Shown one piece after another: positions 1-8,895 of a DNA stretch of 64,000 nucleotides. The position numbers were made by a program, and so were the translations under genes. Numbering within the stretch: the stretch's first letter is position 1; every line of letters begins with the position of its first letter. This DNA comes from Croceicoccus marinus (GTDB taxonomy: Bacteria > Pseudomonadota > Alphaproteobacteria > Sphingomonadales > Sphingomonadaceae): positions 186,001 through 250,000 of the forward strand of contig NZ_CP019602.1 in NCBI RefSeq assembly GCF_001661675.2. Direction: 5' to 3'. The notes beneath the pieces were generated by a model. It saw nothing but the letters and a program-made list of their open reading frames with translations. It was not told where the DNA came from and ran no database searches.

Positions 1-1244
1 AGGGGCGCAAGGCCGGGGTCCTGGACCAGGTCGGGCTGGCGCAAAAGGGCGGTGCGGTCACATCGCATATCCATGTCGGACCGGACGATATCCATGCCCT
101 GCGCACCCGGGCAGCGGGCGCCGACCTTTTGATCGCCTGCGACGAAGTGGGCGGAAACTCGCGCGATGCGATCGCCGCCATAGATCCGGGCCGCACGCGG
201 GTGGTGGCCAATTCCGATATGGCGATTACCGGCGATTTTACCGGCAACCGCGACATGGTCATCGACGCAGCGCCGTTCGAACGGAACCTGTCGGAGAAGG
301 CAGGTGTCGGGAACTTCGCAGCATTTCCGTTTACCCGCCTTGCCGAGAGACTGCTGGGCAATGCCATTGGCGCCAACCTGATGATGGTGGGTTATGCCTG
401 GCAGAGCGGCTGGCTTTACCTCGACGCCGATGCCCTGGACGCGGCAATCGAATTGAACGGCGTTGCGCTCGCCATGAACAGGTCTGCGATCGAGATCGGG
501 CGCGGGCTGGCCCAAAATCCGGATGCGGTGATGCAGGCGGCCGGTCTTGCCGACCCCGCGGCGGAGCAGCTCGACGACGTAATCTCGCGGCTGGCGGCCG
601 ATCTCGAACGGTATCAGGACAGTGCCTATTCAGAGCGCTTCCTGTCCATCGTCGCCACCGCTCGCGATGGCGCGTCCGCCCTTGGCGGCGGGGATGGTTT
701 CGTGGACGCCGTGGCACGGTCGCTGTACAAGCTGATGGCCTACAAGGACGAATACGAGGTGGCGCGGCTCTACACCGACGGACGCTTTGCCGATGCCCTG
801 CGCGAACAGTTCGAAGGTGGCGGGAAACCCAGCTTCTATCTTGCGCCGCCGTTTCTGGCGCGGCGCGACCCGGTGACGGGCCAGGCTCGCAAGCGCAAGT
901 TCGGACCATGGGTTTTCACGGCCTTCCGCATTCTGGCAAGGATGAAGCACTTGCGCGGCGGCCCACTGGACGTTTTCGGCAAGACGCACGAGCGGCGGAT
1001 GGAGCGGGCGCTGATCGAGCGGTTCGAAGCTATCGTCGCCGAACTGGCCGGCGCGTTGTGCCCCGCGAACCTGGACCTTGCGCGCCAGATTGCGGCGATG
1101 CCGATGGAGATTCGCGGCTATGGGCACGTCAAGGAAGCCGCTGTCACCGCTTTCGATGCCGAGTTGCCGTCACGGATGTCGGCCTTTCGCGATGCTGCGC
1201 AGCGGGGCGCCGCCAATGCGACTGCCGTGCCCGAATTCGCCTGA
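1..1244 (+). CDS. Indolepyruvate ferredoxin oxidoreductase family protein, C-terminal part (5' end outside window)
   Basis: The reading frame is open from base 3 and ends with TGA at 1242-1244, so only about the last 413 residues are seen. The first residues (LAQKGGAVTSHIHVG, then LLIACDE) match the gamma-type domain of 2-oxoacid:ferredoxin oxidoreductases. The rest matches the long C-terminal region (DUF6537-type) of the fused indolepyruvate ferredoxin oxidoreductases. Enzymes of this family oxidatively decarboxylate 2-oxo acids to acyl-CoA with ferredoxin. In many proteobacteria the substrate is not indolepyruvate but an aryl or branched 2-oxo acid, so the substrate here is unknown. The gene converges on the acyl-CoA dehydrogenase gene with a gap of about 105 bases. 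Family assignment is firm; function is inferred. Confidence 0.85.
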   Translation, partial: GRKAGVLDQVGLAQKGGAVTSHIHVGPDDIHALRTRAAGADLLIACDEVGGNSRDAIAAIDPGRTRVVANSDMAITGDFTGNRDMVIDAAPFERNLSEKAGVGNFAAFPFTRLAERLLGNAIGANLMMVGYAWQSGWLYLDADALDAAIELNGVALAMNRSAIEIGRGLAQNPDAVMQAAGLADPAAEQLDDVISRLAADLERYQDSAYSERFLSIVATARDGASALGGGDGFVDAVARSLYKLMAYKDEYEVARLYTDGRFADALREQFEGGGKPSFYLAPPFLARRDPVTGQARKRKFGPWVFTAFRILARMKHLRGGPLDVFGKTHERRMERALIERFEAIVAELAGALCPANLDLARQIAAMPMEIRGYGHVKEAAVTAFDAELPSRMSAFRDAAQRGAANATAVPEFA

Positions 1245-1349
1245 AGCCGTTAACATCTAACCGGCGGAGCGGTCCTGCGCGCCAGTGTGCAGGGCCACCC
1301 CCCTTGTTGCCGACGCTCCACGCGTCAAGCGCTCACGGCGTCGGGTATG

Positions 1350-3017
1350 TCAGGACAGGGTTTCGCGAAGGGCTGCATAACGCGCAGCCTGGGTCTTGCC
1401 ACCGGCGATCCGGGGCAGGAAGCGGGATGCACGCGCGGTCGCGTTGTCGAGCCAGTGCTCGCTAGCCGCTATCAGCATCGCATCGCTCGTGCCGTCCCGC
1501 AGGTAGCCGGCAGCTATCCAGGCCAGCGCGGCAGTGGCGGCGATGTGCAGCATTGCTGTCGCCCCGCCTTCGGCACATTCCGGAGAGGCCGCGATTGTCC
1601 GGGCTGCTTGGTCGAGCACGTCGAGGCAGCTCTCCAGCCGGGCATCTCCGGTGCCGCGCGCCGTCGTCATGAAACTGTCGAAGCTCGACCGGTCATCGAC
1701 CAGGCGACGTAGAACAAGGTCCTGCGCCTGCATTCCCGTGGTTCCTTCGAAGACGGTGAGGACGCGGGCATCGCGAAGAAACTGCTCTGCCGGCCATTCC
1801 GAGGTATAACCAGCTCCGCCCAGCACCTGGATCGCGCCGCTGGCGACATCGAACGCGGTCTCGCCGCCCGTGGTCTTTACAATCGGCAGCAGCCATGCCC
1901 CAAGCGCTTGGGCCTGCGTGTCGCCCTGCGAGGCGAGATCGTTGCAATTCGCCACCGCAAACAGCAATCCGCGCATCAGGATGGTCGGGGCCATAAGGTC
2001 GAGCAGCTGCAGCTGGACATCCGCATGACGCGCGATGGCCACCGGATCGGGAGATCCGCCCTGAAGCCGTTCTTCCGCATAGCGCATCGCCAGATCGGTC
2101 GCTCCACTGGCAATTCCGGTGCCCATTGCGCCCACGGCCATGCGCATGTTGGCGATCATCACGAACAACTGTGCCAGCCCGCGGCCTTCCTGCCCCAGCA
2201 GGATGCCCCGCGCCTGTTCGAAACCCAGTTCGCAGGTGGGAGAGCCATGCAACCCCAACTTCTCCTCGATCCGATGGACAGCAACTGCATTGCGGCTGCC
2301 GTCCGGCAGGATCAGGGGGACAAGGAACAGGCTGGGTCGCGACTTGCCCTCGGCATCGGTCGTGCGTGCCAGAACGACGTGGCCGATCTGTTCGGCAAGA
2401 TCGTGATCGCCGAACGAGATCCACGCCTTGTTGCCCGTGACTAGCCAGCCCTCATCCTCCGCCCTGCTGGCGACAGTGCGGATACGGCGCAGGTCCGACC
2501 CCGCACCGGCTTCCGAAACGCATATGGTCGCGCCCCATTCACCGCTGACCAGACGGTTCAGCCAGCGGCTTTTCAGGTTGTCGTCCCCGAAGGCGCGGAT
2601 CAGCCGGAAGGCCGAACGCTGAGGTACCGGAAGCATTCCGAATGCCGGGCAGGCCCGGTCGAACAGTTCCTGAGCCGCGAAGGCCAGGATCGCCGGCATG
2701 TCCTGGCCACCCAGGTCCTCTTCGGCCTCCAGCGTGGGCCAGCCGGCATCGACATATTGTTGCCATGCTTCACGGTGTGCGGCCGAAGTGACGACCCTCC
2801 CGGCCACCAGCGAGACGCCGTCGGCGTCCATTGTCCGGTTGAGGGGTTCCAGAACATCCGCAGCGAATTTCGCCGCCGCGCCAAGAATCGCCTCGCACAT
2901 GTCCGGTGATGCCGCATCCCATGCGGCGCGGGCGGCGCGAACATCGGCAATCCGGTGCGACAGTTCGATCTGGCGTGCGACAGTGGCGAGATTGGCGGGT
3001 GGTAAGTTCGCGCGCAT
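1350..3017 (-). CDS. Acyl-CoA dehydrogenase, long (about 555 residues) type
   Basis: The enzyme would oxidise an acyl-CoA at the alpha-beta bond using FAD. The central part shows family motifs: ICVSEAGAGSDL followed by GNKAWISFGDHD, and near residue 430 GGAGYTSEWPAEQ with LTVFEGTTGMQAQDL, the region of the catalytic glutamate. At 555 residues it is longer than classical 380-residue enzymes and fits the extended group with a C-terminal extra domain (DmdC-like). The ATG at 3017 is chosen because the protein then starts MRANLPPANLATVARQ and a GGACG stretch lies upstream; the frame is open further up but that part has no family character. It lies 70 bases downstream of the isopropylmalate-dehydrogenase-like gene on the same strand. 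The substrate is unknown. Confidence 0.87.
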   Translation of the reverse strand: MRANLPPANLATVARQIELSHRIADVRAARAAWDAASPDMCEAILGAAAKFAADVLEPLNRTMDADGVSLVAGRVVTSAAHREAWQQYVDAGWPTLEAEEDLGGQDMPAILAFAAQELFDRACPAFGMLPVPQRSAFRLIRAFGDDNLKSRWLNRLVSGEWGATICVSEAGAGSDLRRIRTVASRAEDEGWLVTGNKAWISFGDHDLAEQIGHVVLARTTDAEGKSRPSLFLVPLILPDGSRNAVAVHRIEEKLGLHGSPTCELGFEQARGILLGQEGRGLAQLFVMIANMRMAVGAMGTGIASGATDLAMRYAEERLQGGSPDPVAIARHADVQLQLLDLMAPTILMRGLLFAVANCNDLASQGDTQAQALGAWLLPIVKTTGGETAFDVASGAIQVLGGAGYTSEWPAEQFLRDARVLTVFEGTTGMQAQDLVLRRLVDDRSSFDSFMTTARGTGDARLESCLDVLDQAARTIAASPECAEGGATAMLHIAATAALAWIAAGYLRDGTSDAMLIAASEHWLDNATARASRFLPRIAGGKTQAARYAALRETLS

Positions 3018-3087
3018 GGGGGGCGTCCTGTGCTGGGTTGCTTTGTCGGGCGGTCTGGGGCGAATCCGGTGGGGACTGGCGCTTGCC

Positions 3088-4185
3088 CTAATCGGGCGGG
3101 AGCAGCGCTTCCAGCCGGTCGGCGATGGCCTTGCCCATGGCCGAGCACGAAACGAGCGTCGTACCATCGACGTGAATCTCGGCCGTGCGCAGGCCTGCTG
3201 CCAGCACCTCGTCTATGGCCTGCTCGACCGTTGAGGCAAGATCGGGTCGGTCGAAGCTGTGCCGCAGCATGAGCGCGACGCACCTTATCATCGCGATCGG
3301 ATTGGCCTTGTCCTGTCCCGCGATGTCGAGGGCACTGCCGTGGCCGGGTTCGTAATAGACCTGGCCGGTTTCGTTGAACACCACCGACGCAACAAGCCCG
3401 ATCGATCCGGTCAGTGCCGATGCGACGTCCGAGAGAATATCGCCGAACAGGTTCGCCGTCAGGATCGTGTCGTAGCTGGCCGGGTCGGTTACAAGCTGCA
3501 TGGCGGTGTTGTCGGCCAGCTGGTGGGTCAGCGCCACATCGGGATATTCCGCAGCGACCTCGGCCACGACACGTTGCCACAGGCGCGAGGTGGCCAGCAC
3601 GTTGGACTTGTCGGCACTGACCAGGCGGCCCGACCGCGCGCGCGCCGTGCGAAAGCCGAGGTGGGCAATACGGCGCACTTCGCTTTCGGTGTAGCGCATC
3701 GTGTCGAACCCTTCGACCTCGCCCGGGAAGGGGCCGTCTTCGGCAATGCGCTGACCCTTGGGCTGGGCGGCGTATACGTCACCCGAAATCTCGCGAACGA
3801 TCGCGAAGTCGGTGCTGCGGGCGCGTACTGGCCTGAGGGGCGACATCGCGAGTTGCGCGTCCGCAATGCGATATTCGCGCACGAGGCCATAGAGGTTCAG
3901 CAACTTGCGCAATGCGCCGATGGCGCTGTCGGGTCGCTTGGGGCCGAGGTGGTCGAGCGACGGGTCGCCGGCCGCTCCGAACAGAACCGCATCGGCATTG
4001 CGCGCCTCGGTCTCGGTTGCGGCAGGGAAGGGATTGCCCTCGTCCATCAGTGGACCGGTGCCGATCGCGCCTTCGACCAGTTCGGCCCGCACGCCGCAAC
4101 GGCCTTGCACGATCGCGAAGATGCGCAGCGCCTCGGGCATGATCTCACGGCCTATGCCATCCCCGGCAAGCGCCAGCACGCGCAT
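3088..4185 (-). CDS. 3-isopropylmalate dehydrogenase-like (decarboxylating) dehydrogenase
   Basis: A 365-residue member of the isocitrate/isopropylmalate dehydrogenase family, which oxidises a 2-hydroxy acid with NAD(P) and decarboxylates the product to a 2-oxo acid. Visible signatures are GDGIGREIMPEAL at the N-terminus, FAIVREISGDVY near residue 125, SADKSNVLATSRLW near 190, LFGDILSDVASALTGSIG near 245 and EPGHGSALDIAGQDKANP near 275. The usual DNAAMQL and DEAAMLTGS of LeuB read DNTAMQL and DVASALTGS, so the substrate may differ from isopropylmalate. Its ATG overlaps the stop of the aconitase-like gene (TGATG), which implies translational coupling. No leuA is seen, so leucine synthesis is not the obvious role; a catabolic role (tartrate, malate or citrate analogues) is possible. 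Confidence 0.82.
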   Translation of the reverse strand: MRVLALAGDGIGREIMPEALRIFAIVQGRCGVRAELVEGAIGTGPLMDEGNPFPAATETEARNADAVLFGAAGDPSLDHLGPKRPDSAIGALRKLLNLYGLVREYRIADAQLAMSPLRPVRARSTDFAIVREISGDVYAAQPKGQRIAEDGPFPGEVEGFDTMRYTESEVRRIAHLGFRTARARSGRLVSADKSNVLATSRLWQRVVAEVAAEYPDVALTHQLADNTAMQLVTDPASYDTILTANLFGDILSDVASALTGSIGLVASVVFNETGQVYYEPGHGSALDIAGQDKANPIAMIRCVALMLRHSFDRPDLASTVEQAIDEVLAAGLRTAEIHVDGTTLVSCSAMGKAIADRLEALLPPD

Positions 4186-6125
4186 CAGCGGGCCATGGCC
4201 GCTTGTTGCTTCAGCTCATCGAACGAGACGAGTCGGCCCGCGATCGCGCTTGCCGCGACTGTAGCGGGGCTGCCCAGCCATACCTGACCGGGGCCGGACC
4301 GGCCGGGAAAGTTTCTGTTGATCGCACTGACGGTCACTTCCTCGTGCGAGCTTGAGGAACCCGGACCGCAGCCGGCGCACGCGCCGCACGATGGCATGAG
4401 CATTTCGGCGCCGACCCGTTCGAACACCGGAAGATAACCCTGTTCCTCGCAGTAGTCGCGGACCGCAAGAGTGCCGAATTGCAGGAACAGGGTGACACCC
4501 GCCTGTGCCTTCAGGCCATTGCGGTCGGCCCAGTCGAGAACCTTGAAGTATTCGTCGAAATCCTCGCGCTTGCCGCCGGTGCACGAACCGCCATACGCAA
4601 TATCCACCGAAGGACGTTCGACAAGTTCGGACAGGGGGATCGCATTGCCGGGATCGCCCGGCGCCGCGACCACCGGCGAGATCAGCGAACAGTCGACCGT
4701 GACGATTTCGGAGAAGGGGGCGCCTTCATCGCTCTTCATCCATTCCTGCAGCGCGAAATCGACGCCGCGGCGCTCTTTAAGGAAGCGCACGGTTTCCGCG
4801 TCCGGCGCGACGATCCCGGTGAAACCGCCAAGCTCCGCGGTCATGTTGGTCAGCGTCGTACGTTCGTCCGTCGACATGGCGTCTACCGCTTCGCCGGCGA
4901 ATTCGAACACTTTGCCAAGGCCGCTGCCGCGCTTCAGTTCGGGGCGTGCGGCAAGGTGGAGGACGATGTCCTTGCTCGCCACCCCTTCGGGCAATTTGCC
5001 ATCCAGGCGAATCAGGATGCTGTCCGGAACCGTCAGGCGGCAATTGCCGGTCTTCAGGGCATAGGCCATGTCGCTCGAGCCAACCCCGAAAGCGAGTGCG
5101 CCCAGCGCCCCGCTATGTGTCGTGTGCGAATCCGTGCCGACAACGACTTCTCCCGGCATCGCGTAGCGTTCGATCATGATGGCATGGCAAATGCCCTCCG
5201 AACCTTCATGCGCGGGCAGGTAGCCATGGTTGGTGATGCCGTACTTGATCCCGAACGCCTGATGGCGCCGGGACATGCGCTCGACCCCGGGCAGCAGTCC
5301 GCCGTTGACGTGAACCGGGCTGCGATGCGCGAAGGTCAGGTGGTCTTCGAACAGGATGATGCGATCGGGATCAGACAGCGGTACCGGGTCGCCGAACTGA
5401 TGATGAAGCAGGTTCGCGATCATACCGGTGTAGTATTCGTGGCTGAACCGCCAGTCCGTCCGCACGAACGAACCGGAGCCGGCGGGAAAGTCCTGGTCGG
5501 CGACGATCGCATGGCGTTGCAGGATCTTTTGCGTAAGTGTTCTGGGCGCTCCATCGGCCGGCCGGGTAGTCAGGGCGAATTCGCGGATCGCGTCTTCGTC
5601 GAGATTGAGCAGGCCGCCGGCACGCAGCAGGCGCGCGGCAAGGGCTTCGCGGCCCGCGACCAGTTCGTCGATCGCGATCGCTTCGCCCGCCGAGATCCGG
5701 TCGGCGAGAGACATGTCGGTGCTGGTGAAGATGCCCAGATTGTCGCAGTTCTGGCGGAAGATACGCTCGAAACTCTCGGCAATTATCAGCCTGACGCCGA
5801 TCGTCTTGTGGGCCAGGGGCGAGTGTTCGCGCGAAGATCCCTTGCCGTAGCGTTTTCCGGCAACCATCACCGTGACCGGCGTGCCGCGAAAGGCGAGCTC
5901 GGGGATCGGCTGGGCATCGCCGGCCCGATAGGCGCTCAGCAGGCCGTCGCCAAAATCCTCGTAGCGGGCGCAAACTGCCTGCGAGGTCATCTCGTCGGTG
6001 GAGACGTCGTCGCGAAGGGGAATGGCATGGGCAAGCGTCAGACGTTGACCAGACAGCTGAGCCAGGATTTTGTTCTCGTCATCGCTCAGAAAGAAAATTT
6101 GCCCTTGAAAATCAATATTTTGCAT
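4185..6125 (-). CDS. Aconitase/3-isopropylmalate dehydratase family protein with swivel domain first
   Basis: About 646 residues that join both subunits of a hydro-lyase. The N-terminal part (to about 200) is the small-subunit swivel domain, with IPLRDDVSTDEMT and GKRYGKGSSREHSP. The C-terminal part is the catalytic domain, with GTDSHTTHSGALGALAFGVG, GGSCTGGKREDFDE and PSCGACAGCGPGS; these carry the cysteines expected to hold the 4Fe-4S cluster. Such enzymes isomerise or dehydrate citrate-like hydroxy acids. The domain order is the reverse of classical aconitase A and recalls AcnB without its HEAT domain. The second ATG (6125) is chosen because GAGGG lies 6 bases before it; an ATG at 6131 sits right against that site. 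It is first in a block with the LeuB-like and acyl-CoA dehydrogenase genes. Confidence 0.85.
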   Translation of the reverse strand: MQNIDFQGQIFFLSDDENKILAQLSGQRLTLAHAIPLRDDVSTDEMTSQAVCARYEDFGDGLLSAYRAGDAQPIPELAFRGTPVTVMVAGKRYGKGSSREHSPLAHKTIGVRLIIAESFERIFRQNCDNLGIFTSTDMSLADRISAGEAIAIDELVAGREALAARLLRAGGLLNLDEDAIREFALTTRPADGAPRTLTQKILQRHAIVADQDFPAGSGSFVRTDWRFSHEYYTGMIANLLHHQFGDPVPLSDPDRIILFEDHLTFAHRSPVHVNGGLLPGVERMSRRHQAFGIKYGITNHGYLPAHEGSEGICHAIMIERYAMPGEVVVGTDSHTTHSGALGALAFGVGSSDMAYALKTGNCRLTVPDSILIRLDGKLPEGVASKDIVLHLAARPELKRGSGLGKVFEFAGEAVDAMSTDERTTLTNMTAELGGFTGIVAPDAETVRFLKERRGVDFALQEWMKSDEGAPFSEIVTVDCSLISPVVAAPGDPGNAIPLSELVERPSVDIAYGGSCTGGKREDFDEYFKVLDWADRNGLKAQAGVTLFLQFGTLAVRDYCEEQGYLPVFERVGAEMLMPSCGACAGCGPGSSSSHEEVTVSAINRNFPGRSGPGQVWLGSPATVAASAIAGRLVSFDELKQQAAMAR

Positions 6126-6236
6126 AGCCATCCCTCGTTATTCGAGATGAAATAGCGCATGCACCATATTCTGAAAAATACAAAAGATGATTACGGAAGT
6201 TCTCTTATTTAGATAGCGACGCCTGATGACATCGCG

Positions 6237-7166
6237 TCACCCCGGATCCGAGACGATCGGCCAACGGCCGCTCTTCGTCTCCTTGCCGATCAGTTCGGTT
6301 ACGATAGCGCTGACGGTGGCGGACAGTTTGGTGGCAGTACGGTTGCTGAGCCGGGCACAATCCAGCCGGCGGATCGGGGCTGGATCGACGATGGGACGCG
6401 CCACGACGCGGCCTTCGTTAGCCAGGTTGCGCACGGTGATGTAAGGGCAGATCACCACCGCAAGCCCCGCCTGGATCGCCTTGTGGACCCCGATCACCGA
6501 GTTGCATTCGAACATCTTGCTGGCGTTCATCGCCTGCTGCATCCGCAACTGGTTAGAGACGGAGCGCGCGGCATCGCCACGTTGCAGCACCATTTGCGGC
6601 AGACTCGTCGCTTCGGCCATCGAGATCGGGACGGGATCGGGCCCGACGAGACTGGGATGACCGACGCAGCACAGCGGCTCGTAGTGGACCATCGACAGTT
6701 GGACGCGCTCATCCTGCGCCGCATTGTACACGAAAACGAGGTCGAGATTGCCGCCGACGAGCTGGTCAAACAACTGGTTCGAGAAAGCCTCTTGCAACAT
6801 CACGTCCGCTTTTGGCATCGCGTCCCGGATCCGCAGGAACAGATCGACCGCGATCGCGTCGACGATGGTGTAGGGCAGGCCGAGACGGAGCGAGCCGGTG
6901 ATCTCGGAGGACAGTTGCTGCACGTCCTCGCTGGCCGATTCGATGCTTCGCAGGATGCTGCGTGCGTGTTCGTACAGCCTGGCTCCTTCCGGCGTGGGAT
7001 CCATGCCGCGCGGCTGACGATCGAACAGTTTGACCTTCAGTTCGGACTCCAGGTTGGCTAGATGGTGGCTGATCGCGGATTGCGCCACGAAGCATTGCTG
7101 CGCCGCATGGCTCAGGTTCTTGCGCTCGAACACAGCGCAGAAATAGCGAAGCTGCTTGACGTCCAT
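6237..7166 (-). CDS. LysR-family transcriptional regulator
   Basis: A 309-residue regulator. The N-terminal winged helix-turn-helix is plain: MDVKQLRYFCAVFERKNLSH, then AAQQCFVAQSAISHHLANLE. A substrate-binding domain follows from about residue 90, with motifs such as LRLGLPYTIV and LVFVYNAAQDERV. The ATG at 7166 is used because it starts the canonical LysR N-terminus; a start five codons further up is possible. It reads toward the aconitase-like gene, about 110 bases ahead on the same strand, and is divergent from the MFS transporter. The usual LysR pattern would be control of the divergent transporter and perhaps of the downstream enzymes in response to a pathway metabolite. Confidence 0.92.
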   Translation of the reverse strand: MDVKQLRYFCAVFERKNLSHAAQQCFVAQSAISHHLANLESELKVKLFDRQPRGMDPTPEGARLYEHARSILRSIESASEDVQQLSSEITGSLRLGLPYTIVDAIAVDLFLRIRDAMPKADVMLQEAFSNQLFDQLVGGNLDLVFVYNAAQDERVQLSMVHYEPLCCVGHPSLVGPDPVPISMAEATSLPQMVLQRGDAARSVSNQLRMQQAMNASKMFECNSVIGVHKAIQAGLAVVICPYITVRNLANEGRVVARPIVDPAPIRRLDCARLSNRTATKLSATVSAIVTELIGKETKSGRWPIVSDPG

Positions 7167-7176
7167 ACACGCCCTG

Positions 7177-7199
7177 ATCATTCGTTAAACGAGAATGAT
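7177..7199. promoter_or_regulatory. Inverted repeat, likely LysR operator, in divergent lysR/MFS region
   Basis: The 124-base divergent region holds an imperfect palindrome whose left arm reads ATCATTCGTT and right arm AACGAGAATGAT around a central A; the right arm has two extra bases. The left edge is 10 bases from the LysR ATG. A TATAAT at 7213-7218 could be the -10 box of the MFS promoter. Its expected -35 position (about 7190-7195) falls inside the palindrome and has no good -35 sequence, as expected for an activator-dependent promoter. The site is seen; its use by the LysR protein is inferred. Confidence 0.5.
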
Positions 7200-7290
7200 A
7201 ACTTCTAATTAATATAATATCCAGAGCGAATAGGGCGCTTTAACGCCTCTCCCAACAGACTTCAAAAAAAGCCGGAACCGGGAGATTGGA

Positions 7291-8622
7291 ATGCGCGAAG
7301 GCATTGATGATGGCGAGCGGATCCAGCGTCCGACGCGCTTTCGCTGGATGGTGCTGGGCCTGATCTTTCTGCTCTACTCGATCGCGGCCGCCGACAGGGC
7401 CAACATCGGAATCGTGCTGCCATCGCTCAGCGAGGAATTCGGTCTTTCGAAAACGCAGGCGGGCGCGCTGGCCAGCCTGTTCTTCATCGCATATGCCGCC
7501 GGACAAGTGCCTGCAGGATTCCTGATCAAACGCATGGGCGTGCGCAAGGTGCTGCCGATTTCCCTTATCCTGACGTCTGTGTTCACCGCGTGTCACGCGT
7601 TCGCAAACTCGGTGTTTGCGCTGAAATCGCTTCGGGTGCTGCTCGGCTTCTCCGAGGCTCCGATCGCGGCGGCATCGGTCACGTCAGTCAACAACTGGTT
7701 CCCGAAGAAGGAAAAAGGCACTGCGGCAGGCATATTCTTTGCCTCCACGAAGGCCGGGCCTGCGATTGTGCCCTTCATCGGCGGGATCATCATTGCCGTA
7801 TCCAGCTGGCACTGGGTTTTTCTGGCGTTCGCCATTCCGGGTATCCTGCTGCCGTTCATCTGGTTGGCGCTGGTGCCCGACCGGCCGGGAGACAGCCGCC
7901 ATGTGAACGCTGCGGAAGCCGAACTGATCGAATCCGACGATGCTTCATTGCGCGAAAACGGCGGCAGCACTCGCCCCGCGCGATCGTTCCCGGTTCTCGA
8001 CAAGCTTATCCGCGCCCGCGAGTTCAAGGCAAGGACCGCCTCGAAAGAGGTTTTCAGGACCTGGAGCATCTGGGGCGCATCGTTGGGATACTTTCTGTTC
8101 GTGGGGATCATGAACGTGATCCTCGCCTGGTTGCCGACCTACCTCGCCGAGGAACGCGGTCTTTCGATTGTCAGTACCGGTCTTCTGGCTTCAATGCCTT
8201 TTGTCGGCGCGGTTATCGGGAATGTGGCCGGGGGCCTGATTTCGGACCGGGTTTTTGACGGCAGGAGAAAGCCCGTGATGATGTTCAGTTGCCTGATGAC
8301 GACTGTCGTCATGATCTGGCTGATGGAAGCTCCCGAAAACCCTGTCGCCCTGGCGCTGGTCCTGTCGGTCACAGGTTTTCTCATTGCGATCGGATTTTCA
8401 CAATATGCGATCTATACTGCGGGGCTGACCAGCAAGGCGATGTTCCCTATCGCGACTGGTATCCTGAACACGCTGGGCCAGCTTGGCGGCGCGGCGTTGC
8501 CTTTCGTCGCCGGAATGATCCTCGACGCTTCGACCTGGACGACCCTGTTCGCCCTGATGGCTTCGCTAGGTGTTGCCGCGTTCGTGATCCTGGCAACCAT
8601 TACCGAACCGTTGAGGGCATAG
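7291..8622 (+). CDS. MFS transporter, anion:cation symporter type
   Basis: A 443-residue inner-membrane carrier with about 12 hydrophobic segments and a central cytoplasmic loop near residues 200-250. The first helix region reads MVLGLIFLLYSIAAADRANI, and FLIKRMGVRKVLP carries the MFS loop 2-3 motif. The DRANIG pattern after helix 1 is typical of the ACS group (glucarate, phthalate, tartrate, hexuronate and similar organic anions). A GGGAGA site precedes the ATG. Divergent from lysR and beside genes for acid-transforming enzymes, it probably imports the organic acid they consume. The exact substrate cannot be read from the sequence. Confidence 0.87.
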   Translation: MREGIDDGERIQRPTRFRWMVLGLIFLLYSIAAADRANIGIVLPSLSEEFGLSKTQAGALASLFFIAYAAGQVPAGFLIKRMGVRKVLPISLILTSVFTACHAFANSVFALKSLRVLLGFSEAPIAAASVTSVNNWFPKKEKGTAAGIFFASTKAGPAIVPFIGGIIIAVSSWHWVFLAFAIPGILLPFIWLALVPDRPGDSRHVNAAEAELIESDDASLRENGGSTRPARSFPVLDKLIRAREFKARTASKEVFRTWSIWGASLGYFLFVGIMNVILAWLPTYLAEERGLSIVSTGLLASMPFVGAVIGNVAGGLISDRVFDGRRKPVMMFSCLMTTVVMIWLMEAPENPVALALVLSVTGFLIAIGFSQYAIYTAGLTSKAMFPIATGILNTLGQLGGAALPFVAGMILDASTWTTLFALMASLGVAAFVILATITEPLRA

Positions 8623-8709
8623 CGTGGATGGTACGCTAAACGATGGAGTGGATGGCTCCCGCTCACCGGCTGAGGCAGACTGCCCCGGCTGAAGAGCGAG
8701 GAGGCGAAC

Positions 8710-8895
8710 ATGGGTGAGATTGTCACGATTGGGCCGGATATCGCGAAGTCGGTGTTCCAGGTGCATGGCGTAGATGCTGAAGGTCAGGTAGTTGTGACCC
8801 GGCAATTGAAGCGCGGACAGATGGTGAAGTTTTTCTAGGGGTTGCCTCCGGTTCTGATCGGGATCGAAGCTTGCGGTACGGCGCCAGTGCATTAA
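8710..8895 (+). pseudogene. IS110-family transposase, N-terminal remnant
   Basis: The frame begins MGEIVTIGPDIAKSVFQVHG, the usual opening of IS110/IS116-type transposases. It then hits a TAG at 8836-8838 and continues in frame with PPVLIGIEACGTAPVH to a second stop at 8893-8895. Only about 60 of some 340 codons remain. It is an old remnant unrelated to the intact IS110-type gene at 9750-10781, whose N-terminus differs. From 8896 to 9212 I see no gene. Confidence 0.75.

Noticed and set aside
4479..6155. Open frame of 558 codons opposite the aconitase-like gene
   Set aside because: Same cause: shadow frame with no domain motif, while the minus strand shows clear aconitase motifs.
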